This document shows positions 49,874-58,341 of a stretch of 64,000 nt of DNA, in pieces. This stretch comes from Parundibacterium terreum (lineage in GTDB: Bacteria; Pseudomonadota; Gammaproteobacteria; Burkholderiales; Burkholderiaceae_D). Every line of letters begins with the position of its first letter. Position 1 is the stretch's first letter. Location of the stretch: the NCBI RefSeq assembly GCF_014636315.1, contig NZ_BMED01000002.1, positions 1,208,924 through 1,272,923 on the forward strand, in the 5' to 3' direction. A model generated the notes under the pieces. The model made no database searches, was not told where the DNA came from, and saw nothing but the letters and a program-made list of their open reading frames with translations. A program made the translations under genes and the position numbers.

Positions 49874-51751
49874 TCAGCCGACCAGCTCATCCGCGCTATC
49901 GAGTAACTCGTCCACGCTGGGCTCCGGCGAGTCCGGCTGCTCCTGCCGGTTCTGCTGCCGCTGCCACATTTGCGCGTAGGCGCCGTCTAGTTCCAGCAAT
50001 TGCTGATGAGTGCCGCGTTCCATGATGCGGCCTTTATCCAGCACCAGGATTTGCTGCGCGTCGACGATCGTCGACAAGCGGTGCGCAATCACCAGCGTGG
50101 TACGGTTCTTCGCAATCTCTTTCAGCTGAGCCTGTATCATCTGCTCGGATTTGGAATCCAGCGCCGAAGTCGCCTCATCAAAAATCAGGATGGATGGATT
50201 TTTCAGCAAGGTGCGGGCTATCGCCACCCTTTGTTTTTCGCCGCCGGACAACTTCAGCCCGCGCTCGCCGACCATGCTTGCATAGCCGTCCGGCAGGGTT
50301 TCTATGAAGTCGTGGATGTACGCTGCCTTTGCCGCGGCAACCACTTCTTCCTTGCTGGCGCCCGGCTTGCCATATGCGATGTTGTATTCAATCGTATCGT
50401 TGAACAGCACTGTATCCTGCGGCACGATGCCTATCGCGCGCCGCAAGGAATGCTGCGTCACGTCGCGCAGGTCCTGCTTGTCGATAACGATGCTGCCGGA
50501 CTGTATATCGTAGAAGCGGAACAACAGTCGCGACAGGGTCGATTTGCCTGACCCGCTGTGGCCCACCACGGCAGTCGTCATCCCGGCAGGGATAGTAAAA
50601 TCCACGTCGAACAGAATCTGGCGCTTGCTCTCGTAGCTGAAATTGACGTGCGAGAAAACCACTTCCCCGCCTTCACTGTGGTCGATATGCAGATCGCGCG
50701 CGCTATCACTGTCGGCGATTTCCCGGTTCTGGTCCAGCAGGGAAAACAGCCTTTCCATATCTGCCAGGCTCTGCTTGATTTCGCGGTACAGCACACCCAG
50801 GAAGTTCAGCGGAATATACAGCTGTATCATGAAGGCATTGACCAGTACCAGGTCGCCCAGGCTCATCTTGCCGTCAATCACACCTTGCGTGGCGCGCCAC
50901 AATATCAGGGTCACGGCAGTGGCGATGATCATCGACTGCCCGGTGTTCAACATGGACAGCGAAGTCTGTGATTTGACGGCAGCCAGTTCGTAGCGGCGCA
51001 GGCCTTCATCATAGCGCTGCGCTTCATAGTCTTCATTGCCGAAGTATTTGACCGTCTCGTAATTGATCAGCGAATCGATGGCCTTGGTATTGGCCTTGGA
51101 GTCCAGATCATTCATGGTGCGGCGGAAATGCGTGCGCCATTCGGTAACCGTAATCGTGAACGTGATGTAGATGACCAATGCGCCGCCGGTAATCACCGAG
51201 AACCAGATATCGTAATGTGTGATCAGATAAATCAGCACCAGCGAGATTTCTATCAGGGTAGGCAGGATGCTGAACAGTGCATACGACACCAGCGAAGAAA
51301 TGCCGCGCGTGCCGCGTTCTATGTCGCGCGTCATGCCACCGGTCTGGCGGTTCAGGTGGAAGCGCAAAGACAATGCGTGCAGATGACGGAACACCTTCAG
51401 CGCAATGGTGCGCACCGCACGCTGCGTCACCTTGGCAAAGACAAACTCCCGCAATTCCGTAAACATCGTGGTGGACAGCCGCAGCGCACCATAGGCAATC
51501 AACAAGCCCAGCGGCAATACCATCATCGCGGCGGGATGCGCCGGCGTGATGGTCATACGGTCAACTAGTTGTTTCAAAATTAAAGGCACGCCGACGTTGG
51601 CCATCTTGGCCCCGATCAGGAAGCCTAGCGCCAGCAATACCCTCCACTTGTAAGCCCATAAATACGGCAACAGGGTTTTCAGTGTGGCCCAGTCGTCGCG
51701 CGACTTTGCCGGAGGTGGTGCATCGGGAAGTTTGGAGAATTTACTGCTCAT
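49874..51751 (-). CDS. Atm1/ABCB-type ABC exporter
   Basis: 625 aa half-transporter from the ATG at 51751. Residues 1-330 form six membrane helices (LLALGFLIGAKMANVGVPL, LPLGLLIAYGALRLSTTMF and others) with the RHLHALSLRFHLNRQTGG coupling helix; the ATPase has Walker A GHSGSGKST (about 394), LSGGEKQRVAIAR and ILIFDEATSALDS. Closest to mitochondrial Atm1/heavy-metal exporters, which move glutathione conjugates or sulfur/iron-related thiols. It ends with an acidic tail (DELLDSADELVG). Confidence 0.9.
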   Translation of the reverse strand: MSSKFSKLPDAPPPAKSRDDWATLKTLLPYLWAYKWRVLLALGFLIGAKMANVGVPLILKQLVDRMTITPAHPAAMMVLPLGLLIAYGALRLSTTMFTELREFVFAKVTQRAVRTIALKVFRHLHALSLRFHLNRQTGGMTRDIERGTRGISSLVSYALFSILPTLIEISLVLIYLITHYDIWFSVITGGALVIYITFTITVTEWRTHFRRTMNDLDSKANTKAIDSLINYETVKYFGNEDYEAQRYDEGLRRYELAAVKSQTSLSMLNTGQSMIIATAVTLILWRATQGVIDGKMSLGDLVLVNAFMIQLYIPLNFLGVLYREIKQSLADMERLFSLLDQNREIADSDSARDLHIDHSEGGEVVFSHVNFSYESKRQILFDVDFTIPAGMTTAVVGHSGSGKSTLSRLLFRFYDIQSGSIVIDKQDLRDVTQHSLRRAIGIVPQDTVLFNDTIEYNIAYGKPGASKEEVVAAAKAAYIHDFIETLPDGYASMVGERGLKLSGGEKQRVAIARTLLKNPSILIFDEATSALDSKSEQMIQAQLKEIAKNRTTLVIAHRLSTIVDAQQILVLDKGRIMERGTHQQLLELDGAYAQMWQRQQNRQEQPDSPEPSVDELLDSADELVG

Positions 51752-51956
51752 GTGCAAAGATTCTGGGGATAATGGTTTATGCTTACGAAAAGCAATGTAT
51801 GTGCAGGTAAGTTCTGTATCGGCACTGCCAACAACTAACAACAATACGGAGACAATCGCGACCCTAGCCGCAACAAGACTTTTATATGAGCTTGTAAGGC
51901 GTAAATCGCAAGTTTTTAATTCTAATTAATGATTGTAACTGTTTAGGAGTACCAAG

Positions 51957-52397
51957 ATGTCTGAAGCCGCTAAAACAACCTCGCTGCCGTCAGGCATGCC
52001 ACAACTGCGCGTGATGCCCATGCCGGCTGATGCCAATGTCCATGGCGACGTCTTCGGCGGCTGGATCATGTCCCAGGTCGATATTGCCGGGGCAATTCCT
52101 GCGGCGCGGCGCGCCAATGGCCGGGTTGCCACTATCGCGGTGAATTCCTTTCTGTTCAAGCAACCTGTTTTTGTTGGCGATCTGCTATCTTTTTATGCCG
52201 AAGTGACGCGCGTCGGCAATACCTCGGTCACGGTATCGGTGGAAGTGTATGCGGAGCGCAATCGCCTGCAGGCTAGTACTGTCAAGGTCACAGAAGCAAC
52301 GCTGACCTATGTAGCGACCGGCGAAGACCGCAAACCGCGCCAGATCCCGCCTCTGGAAAGCATTACCAACTACAACGTGAAATCGGGCGATTGCTAA
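51957..52397 (+). CDS. Acyl-CoA thioesterase, YciA type
   Basis: 146 aa single hot-dog domain with GGAG upstream. Active-site region DANVHGDVFGGWIMSQVDIAG (N24-ish to G; catalytic aspartate in SQVD), VAVNSFLFKQPVFVGDLLSF, VSVEVYAER. Hydrolyses acyl-CoA in the cytoplasm, probably as a hexamer. The phoD-like gene starts 2 nt after the stop, so translation may be coupled. Confidence 0.92.
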   Translation: MSEAAKTTSLPSGMPQLRVMPMPADANVHGDVFGGWIMSQVDIAGAIPAARRANGRVATIAVNSFLFKQPVFVGDLLSFYAEVTRVGNTSVTVSVEVYAERNRLQASTVKVTEATLTYVATGEDRKPRQIPPLESITNYNVKSGDC

Positions 52398-52398
52398 G

Positions 52399-53985
52399 AT
52401 GGATGCAGGCCGGCGCTATTTTCTTGACAGGATAAGCCGGCTTGCAGGCCTCGCCGCTTGTGCCGCCGCTTTTCCAGGTAGGGCAATCGGCAAGACCATA
52501 GGCTATCCCTTCACACTGGGAGTTGCATCCGGCTCCCCCAGGGCAGACAGCATCGTCTTATGGACCCGCCTGCTGCCTGATCCATTAAACGCGCTGGCGC
52601 TGCCGCCTGTTGCCTACAACGTGCGCTGGGAACTGGCTTACGACGACAATTTCCGCAATATCGCTGCCAAGGGAGAAAGCACCGCGCTGCCCGAGCTGGC
52701 GCATAGCGTGCACGTGGACGTCACCGGCTTGCAACCCGACCGATGGTATTGGTACCGCTTCATGCTGGGCGATGCCGTCAGTCCGGTTGGCCGCACCCGC
52801 ACCGCACCGGCAGCGGACACCATGCCGCTGGGCCTGCGGGTCGCCGTGGCCTCCTGCCAGCACTGGGAGTTTGGCGAATATGCGGCGCACCGGCATATCG
52901 CTGCCGCCAATCCTGACGTAGTGACCTTCCTCGGCGACTATATTTACGAGTGGGGCCCTTTCGATTTATCGCATCCGGCCAAATCGCGGCGGGTCAATGA
53001 GAGCGTGGACCTGGCCGGCTACCGCGGCCGCTATGCACAATACAAGACCGATCCCAATCTGCAGGCTGCGCACCATGCCGCCCCCTGGATAGTGACCTGG
53101 GATGACCATGAGGTCTGCAACGACTATGGCAACGACAGGGATGAGCGCCTGGACCCGAATTTCCTGCAAAGGCGAGCGGCGGCTTACCAGGCATTTTATG
53201 AACACATGCCGGTAAGGCTGCCGCCCTTGTCCAACGAACCCACCCGCTTCGCTCACATGCGCATCTATGAGCGCTATGACTGGGGGCGGCTGGGCCGCTT
53301 CCATGTGCTGGACGACAGGCAATACCGTGCCTACCAGGTCTGCCCCAAGGGCGGTGGCGGCGGATCTACTTCCATCACAAATACAGAATGTGCGGAGAGG
53401 CTGGACCCCAGCCGTACCATGCTGGGCGCAGAGCAGGAAAAATGGCTGGCGCACGGCTTTGCCAACTCGACAGCCAAGTGGAATATCCTGACCCAGCAAA
53501 CGCTGATGGCGCAATCCAGTCAGATACCTGTACAAAAAGAAGGCGACGGCAAATTCTGGACCGATGGCTGGGACGGCTACCCTGTCGCCCGGCAGCGCCT
53601 GTTCGATGACCTTCAAAAACACAAGCCATCCAATCCCGTGGTCATTTCCGGGGACGTGCATACCTTTTATGCAGCCAATCTGAAACGGGATTTTTATAAC
53701 AAGGCATCCAGCGCCAACCCTATTTTGGCGACCGAATTCTGCGGCACCTCGATCACGTCCAGTTCGCGCCCGCAAGCGCGTACCGACGAATATGTAGCGC
53801 AAAATCCGCATATCAAATACGGCCGCAGCGACAAGCGCGGCTTCATGCTGCTGGATATTTCTGCCAAGCAGATGAATACTTATTTCCTCGCGCTGGATGA
53901 TGTCAGGCGTGCGGATTCAGCAGTCTCCACGATAGCAAGTTTCGCCGTGGAAGACGGCAGGCCCGGCGTAGTCGTACGCGGATAG
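52399..53985 (+). CDS. PhoD-family alkaline phosphatase/phosphodiesterase
   Basis: 528 aa. A Tat-like signal (GRRYFLDRISRLAGLAACAAAFPGRA) precedes the N-terminal PhoD beta-sandwich (FTLGVASGSPRADSIVLWTR) and the metallophosphatase domain: VASCQHWEFGEY, FLGDYIYEW, VTWDDHEVCNDYG and SGDVHTFYA bind Fe3+/Ca2+. It is exported folded with metal and frees phosphate from esters. Preceded after 1 nt by the thioesterase gene. Confidence 0.92.
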   Translation: MDAGRRYFLDRISRLAGLAACAAAFPGRAIGKTIGYPFTLGVASGSPRADSIVLWTRLLPDPLNALALPPVAYNVRWELAYDDNFRNIAAKGESTALPELAHSVHVDVTGLQPDRWYWYRFMLGDAVSPVGRTRTAPAADTMPLGLRVAVASCQHWEFGEYAAHRHIAAANPDVVTFLGDYIYEWGPFDLSHPAKSRRVNESVDLAGYRGRYAQYKTDPNLQAAHHAAPWIVTWDDHEVCNDYGNDRDERLDPNFLQRRAAAYQAFYEHMPVRLPPLSNEPTRFAHMRIYERYDWGRLGRFHVLDDRQYRAYQVCPKGGGGGSTSITNTECAERLDPSRTMLGAEQEKWLAHGFANSTAKWNILTQQTLMAQSSQIPVQKEGDGKFWTDGWDGYPVARQRLFDDLQKHKPSNPVVISGDVHTFYAANLKRDFYNKASSANPILATEFCGTSITSSSRPQARTDEYVAQNPHIKYGRSDKRGFMLLDISAKQMNTYFLALDDVRRADSAVSTIASFAVEDGRPGVVVRG

Positions 53986-54013
53986 GGCTCGGTCTCGGTC
54001 CTCAATCGGCAGC

Positions 54014-54046
54014 AAAGTGGTTTGTTCAAAGTGGTTTGTTCAAAGT
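54014..54046. repeat. Two tandem 14-bp repeats upstream of the FkbM gene
   Basis: AAAGTGGTTTGTTC occurs twice without change (54014-54027, 54028-54041), followed by a partial third copy AAAGT. It lies about 100 bp before the methyltransferase start and may affect its promoter. Confidence 0.85.
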
Positions 54047-54144
54047 TTTTTTAGCGCAATTCATACACAATCGCAGCCTGCGCCACGGCGTGGCAATCGC
54101 CGGGGCAATGCCGTATCAGGCTACATTTTCAGGATGATTTTGGT

Positions 54145-55212
54145 ATGTTCAAAAGACTTATTGCAAAATTCGGGCAAGTGGATGCTGCCAGCGATTCGGC
54201 CAACGGTACAAGGGCCGAATCGGACACAATCCTGGCTTATGGAGACTGGAACTACGGCCCGCTTGCCACGATGGAGGATATCTATCACTGCTTCAGATTA
54301 TTACTCGGCCGCCCCCCGAACAAGGAAGAATGGCCGGGCCACAGCAACCAGGCCGGGGCTCCGCTGGACACCATCGTGGCTTCTTACCTGAATTCGCTGG
54401 AGTTTGCACGGCGGCAGGAAAAACTGGCAGTGCAAAGAAGCGAGGGCAATATCCAGAAAGCAGTGGTCGACGGCCTTCCCATGTTCATCGACCTGGCCGA
54501 CCGGGATCTCGGCATCCCCTTGAGCCAGGGCACGTATGAGCCTAACGTGACCAAGGTAATGCGCGAAGCGCTGAAGCCGGGCATGAACGTCCTCGACATA
54601 GGCGCCAATATCGGCTACTACAGTGTCATTGCAGCTTCGCTGGTCGGCCAGGCCGGCATCGTCTATGCGGTGGAGCCGAATTCCAGCAACGTCAAATTGA
54701 TAGAACTGAGCAAGCGCGAAAACGGCTTCCAGCATATCAAGATCATCAATTCAGCCGCCGGTGAAGAATTTGGCATGCTGAGCCTGAACAGCTCTTACAG
54801 CAACGGCACTACTTCTGCGCTGCCGGATAGCCAGCACTCCCTGTTGAATAGCGTGATAGTTCCTTGTGTGACGCTGGACGGTATCATCCCGGTGGACTGC
54901 CGCATCGACGTGATCAAGATCGACGTCGAAGGTTTCGAATACCCTGCCATGCGCGGCGCGCAGCGGATACTCTCGACCTGGCATCCCAAGGTCATCAGTG
55001 AGTTCAGCCCCGACTTCATGCCACTGACGGCAGGCGTGGATGGCAATACCTATCTGAACTATATGTTTGGCCTGGACTATTCCGCGTCCGTCATCGAGCT
55101 CGACGGTAGCTTGCTGTATGCCGGCCAGGACATAGGAAAAATCATGCAGGCCTATACAGAGCACGGCGGCGACCATATCGATCTCCTGTTCGAGCATAGT
55201 CCCAAAAACTAA
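54145..55212 (+). CDS. FkbM-family SAM-dependent methyltransferase
   Basis: 355 aa. The N-terminal 100 residues contain a segment like the DUF4214 linker (LLGRPPNKEEWPGH, then VASYLNSLEFARRQ). The Rossmann methyltransferase follows: NVLDIGANIGYYSVIAASLV (about 148-167), VYAVEPNSSNVKLIE, and VIKIDVEGFEYPAMRGA, the FkbM motif. Enzymes of this family O-methylate sugars of surface polysaccharides or lipids. There are no glycosyltransferase genes beside it, so the substrate is unknown. Confidence 0.88.
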   Translation: MFKRLIAKFGQVDAASDSANGTRAESDTILAYGDWNYGPLATMEDIYHCFRLLLGRPPNKEEWPGHSNQAGAPLDTIVASYLNSLEFARRQEKLAVQRSEGNIQKAVVDGLPMFIDLADRDLGIPLSQGTYEPNVTKVMREALKPGMNVLDIGANIGYYSVIAASLVGQAGIVYAVEPNSSNVKLIELSKRENGFQHIKIINSAAGEEFGMLSLNSSYSNGTTSALPDSQHSLLNSVIVPCVTLDGIIPVDCRIDVIKIDVEGFEYPAMRGAQRILSTWHPKVISEFSPDFMPLTAGVDGNTYLNYMFGLDYSASVIELDGSLLYAGQDIGKIMQAYTEHGGDHIDLLFEHSPKN

Positions 55213-55218
55213 CAGGCA

Positions 55219-55250
55219 TAAAAAAACAGGCATCCTCGCAGATGCCTGTT
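55219..55250 (-). terminator. Terminator of the acyl-CoA ligase gene (may act both ways)
   Basis: AACAGGCATC (55225-55234) and GATGCCTGTT (55241-55250), loop CTCGCA. Six T residues follow on the minus strand; the plus-strand side (TCTTCTG) is weaker. Confidence 0.85.
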
Positions 55251-55314
55251 CTTCTGATTGTGCTTACCTGTGGTTACCGCATATATCGACTATAACCGCG
55301 ATAGATCTGGCGGA

Positions 55315-56997
55315 CTACGCGGCCTTCTTTTCATCGCGCAATTCACGGCGCAGGATTTTGCCAACGTTCGTTTTCGGCAGCTCCAGGCGGAATTCAATGT
55401 ACTTCGGCTTCTTGTACGCGGTGAACTGTTCCTTGCAATAGGCCATCAACGCCTCTACCGTCAGTGACGGATCCTTGCGTACAACGAACAATTTCACAGC
55501 CTCGCCGGAGTTTGCATCAGGCACGCCTATGCAAGCACATTCCAGCACGCCGGGATGCATCGCCACCACGCCTTCGATTTCATTCGGATACACATTGAAG
55601 CCAGAAACCAGAATCATGTCTTTCTTGCGATCGACAATGGTCGTGTAGCCGCGCGCATCCATGATGCCCACGTCGCCGGATTTGAAGAAACCATCGGCAG
55701 TCATGACCTTGGCTGTTTCATCCGGACGATTCCAGTAACCGGACATGACTTGCGGGCCGCGTATCGCAATCTCGCCAGGCTGGCCCAGCGGTACCGGATT
55801 GCCGTCATCATCAAGGATGGCGATTTCTGTCGAAGGAATAGGCAAACCTATCGTGCCGGAAAATTCCTTGGTCGTGACAGGATTGCCCGTCGCCACCGGA
55901 GACGTTTCAGACAAGCCATAGCCTTCGGCAATCGGGCAGCCTGTTACCTGCAACCATTTGTCTGCCACTGCTTTTTGCACTGCCATGCCGCCACCACTGC
56001 AGATGCGGTAGCCGGAGAAATCCAGCTTGGCAAAGTCAGGGTTGTTCAGCAAGCCGTTGTACAACGTATTCACCGCAGGGAACAAATTGACTTTGTACTT
56101 GGACAGCTCTTTCACAAAGCCGGGGATATCGCGCGGATTCGGAATCAGGATGTTCAGCGCACCCTTACGCGTACCCAGCAGGCTGCAGACGGTCAGCGCA
56201 AAGATATGGTACAGCGGCAAAGCGCAGACGATAGTCATCTGTTCTTTTTCCAGCTCAGGCGTTACCGCCGGCTGCAGCCAGGCTTCGTTTTGCAGGATAT
56301 TGGCAAGCACATTGCGCTGGGTCAGCGTTGCGCCCTTGGATACGCCGGTCGTGCCGCCGGTGTATTGCAGGAAGGCAATGTCGTCATGGCCGATGGAGAC
56401 AGGCTGCAGGCTCAGGCGCGAAGCTTCGGACAGCATCTGCTTGAAGCGGATTGCATTCGGCAGTGAAAAAGCCGGCACCATTTTCTTCACGTTGCGCACG
56501 ACGAAGTTGACGATACTGCCTTTCAAGCCGCCCAGCATATCGCCCATGCTGGCCACGATGACTTGCTTGACCACGGTCTTGTCGACGATCTGCGCCAGCG
56601 TGTGGGCAAAATTTTCCAGGATGAAGATGGCTTCTGCGCCGGAGTCCTTCAACTGGTGCTCCAGCTCGCGCGGCGTATATAGCGGGTTTACATTGACGAC
56701 GGTATAGCCGGCACGCAGGATCGCCGCCATCGCTACCGGATATTGCAATACGTTAGGCATCATGACCGCGACCCTGGCGCCTTTGCTCAGGCCCTTGCTT
56801 TGCAGCCAGGCACCAACCTTGCGGGATAATTCATCCAGTTCGCCATAGGTCAGGAACTTGTCCATGCATACATAGGCATTGCGCGCGGCGTAGTCGCGGA
56901 AAGCTTGTTCCAATAACTGAACCAGCGATTGATACTGTGTGAAATCAATTTCTGCAGGCACACCTGGTGGGTAAGACTGTAGCCAAAATTTGTCCAT
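55315..56997 (-). CDS. fadD: Long-chain acyl-CoA synthetase
   Basis: 560 aa ANL-superfamily enzyme with GAGGAGA upstream. ATP/AMP motif YTGGTTGVSKGATLT (about 212-226), GYGLSETSP, YFRTGD-like KSGDVGIMD and the C-terminal lysine in KTNVGKILRREL. Activates fatty acids with ATP and CoA for beta-oxidation, at the inner membrane. Single gene. Confidence 0.94.
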   Translation of the reverse strand: MDKFWLQSYPPGVPAEIDFTQYQSLVQLLEQAFRDYAARNAYVCMDKFLTYGELDELSRKVGAWLQSKGLSKGARVAVMMPNVLQYPVAMAAILRAGYTVVNVNPLYTPRELEHQLKDSGAEAIFILENFAHTLAQIVDKTVVKQVIVASMGDMLGGLKGSIVNFVVRNVKKMVPAFSLPNAIRFKQMLSEASRLSLQPVSIGHDDIAFLQYTGGTTGVSKGATLTQRNVLANILQNEAWLQPAVTPELEKEQMTIVCALPLYHIFALTVCSLLGTRKGALNILIPNPRDIPGFVKELSKYKVNLFPAVNTLYNGLLNNPDFAKLDFSGYRICSGGGMAVQKAVADKWLQVTGCPIAEGYGLSETSPVATGNPVTTKEFSGTIGLPIPSTEIAILDDDGNPVPLGQPGEIAIRGPQVMSGYWNRPDETAKVMTADGFFKSGDVGIMDARGYTTIVDRKKDMILVSGFNVYPNEIEGVVAMHPGVLECACIGVPDANSGEAVKLFVVRKDPSLTVEALMAYCKEQFTAYKKPKYIEFRLELPKTNVGKILRRELRDEKKAA

Positions 56998-57258
56998 ACT
57001 TTCTCCTCGTCTCTGATTGTTATTCTATTGCTGAACCGGCATCAATGCATGATTGGTACTGCGCGGACAGCTTATATGTGAATGGCGATCATCATTGCTT
57101 TCCATTGCCACCCAAAGGATAACAGGACAAACAATATGGCCGATGTTGAATGCTATCGGCTGTAATGCGCTTCGGCAAGTCTTTTGCGCCTAACTTGAAC
57201 ATATCCTCTAGCAAAATGCTGCAACGCACAATTTCAAGACGAAGCAAATACGCTTGTT

Positions 57259-58341
57259 CTACGGCGATTTCGCCGCATTTTGCTGCTTCGCCAAAAGCTG
57301 CAATTGCGCATTCCGGCTGCTCTTGTCCCGCTCTGAAAGCTGCTTCACGCTGCGATAAAATTCCGGAAAGCTCGCGCTTTGCAGCAGCATGGCCTGGAAG
57401 CCCGGCACCAGATCGTTATAGGTCGCCACTGAAACAAAATGGGCATTGGTCAGCGGTTCGGCAAACCAGCGATCGTAACCCGCATAAGCTCCCCAGGAGC
57501 TTCTGATGCTTTGATAATCCTGTTGCAGCGCCTGAAATATCTCGGCCTTATCGTGCAATTTCTGCTGGTCGCTGGCATTGCTTTTGTACAGAGCATCCAG
57601 GCGGCTGCGATACTGCCGCAACAGGGCCAGGAAATCCTTGCGCCTGCCCTCATCCTTTTCGTAGTTGCTGCGCATGGCCTCATTACCGAACTTATCCAGC
57701 CAGCGCTGCACGCCGGCTTGTTCCACCGCAGTGGCAAAGGATTCATTGAAGGCGGAGTCATCCTTCACGTAAACCACCTGATGCGCCAGCTCATGGAAGA
57801 TCAGGCGCGCCAGCGATGCATCCGGCGCGTTGATAAAGGTGGAGATCAAGGGATCGTTGAACCAGCCCAGCGTGGAATAAGCAGGCACGCCTTCCACCCT
57901 GACGTCGTAGCCTTCACTGCGCAATTGCTGTGCAAATTCCAGTGCAGACTCATGCTGGTAGTAACCGCGGTAGCTAACGCAGCCGGCAACCGGAAAGCAC
58001 CATCTCAACGGCGTCAATGACAATGACGATGTGGCCACCACGTTCCAGAGGACAAAGGGCTGCTTGAGTTGCGCATAGTTGCGATAGCTGCTGTTATCGG
58101 GCAACGCCAGCTCGTCGACAGCGAACTGCCTCATCTGCCTTGCCGCCTGCAACCTGTTCCTCAGTTGCTGCGGTGTTTCAGGGCTAGCGATCAGGCTGTC
58201 TACCGAACGCGCATTCTGCAGCAAGGATATCTGTCCCTGCGCGGCTTGGCCGTAATAACCCAGTTGCGAACAGGCTGCCAGGCTTGATAGCAGGAGTGGC
58301 AGCAGCAGTGCCGCCATAAAGTGGCGTATCCGGGTTTTCAC
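57259..58341 (-). CDS. Lipoprotein zinc peptidase, PF10023-type predicted aminopeptidase
   Basis: 360 aa from a GTG at 58341 that overlaps the upstream stop (GTGA). Signal peptide with lipobox LAAC (lipid on C24), the family opening QLGYYGQAAQGQISLL, RWCFPVAGCVSYRGYY, and the zinc site HELAHQ (about 183-188) with the downstream glutamate in NESFATAVEQAG. It probably sits in the outer membrane, facing the periplasm, and its substrate is unknown. Translation is coupled to a molybdopterin oxidoreductase gene, an odd pairing. Confidence 0.87.
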   Translation of the reverse strand: MKTRIRHFMAALLLPLLLSSLAACSQLGYYGQAAQGQISLLQNARSVDSLIASPETPQQLRNRLQAARQMRQFAVDELALPDNSSYRNYAQLKQPFVLWNVVATSSLSLTPLRWCFPVAGCVSYRGYYQHESALEFAQQLRSEGYDVRVEGVPAYSTLGWFNDPLISTFINAPDASLARLIFHELAHQVVYVKDDSAFNESFATAVEQAGVQRWLDKFGNEAMRSNYEKDEGRRKDFLALLRQYRSRLDALYKSNASDQQKLHDKAEIFQALQQDYQSIRSSWGAYAGYDRWFAEPLTNAHFVSVATYNDLVPGFQAMLLQSASFPEFYRSVKQLSERDKSSRNAQLQLLAKQQNAAKSP

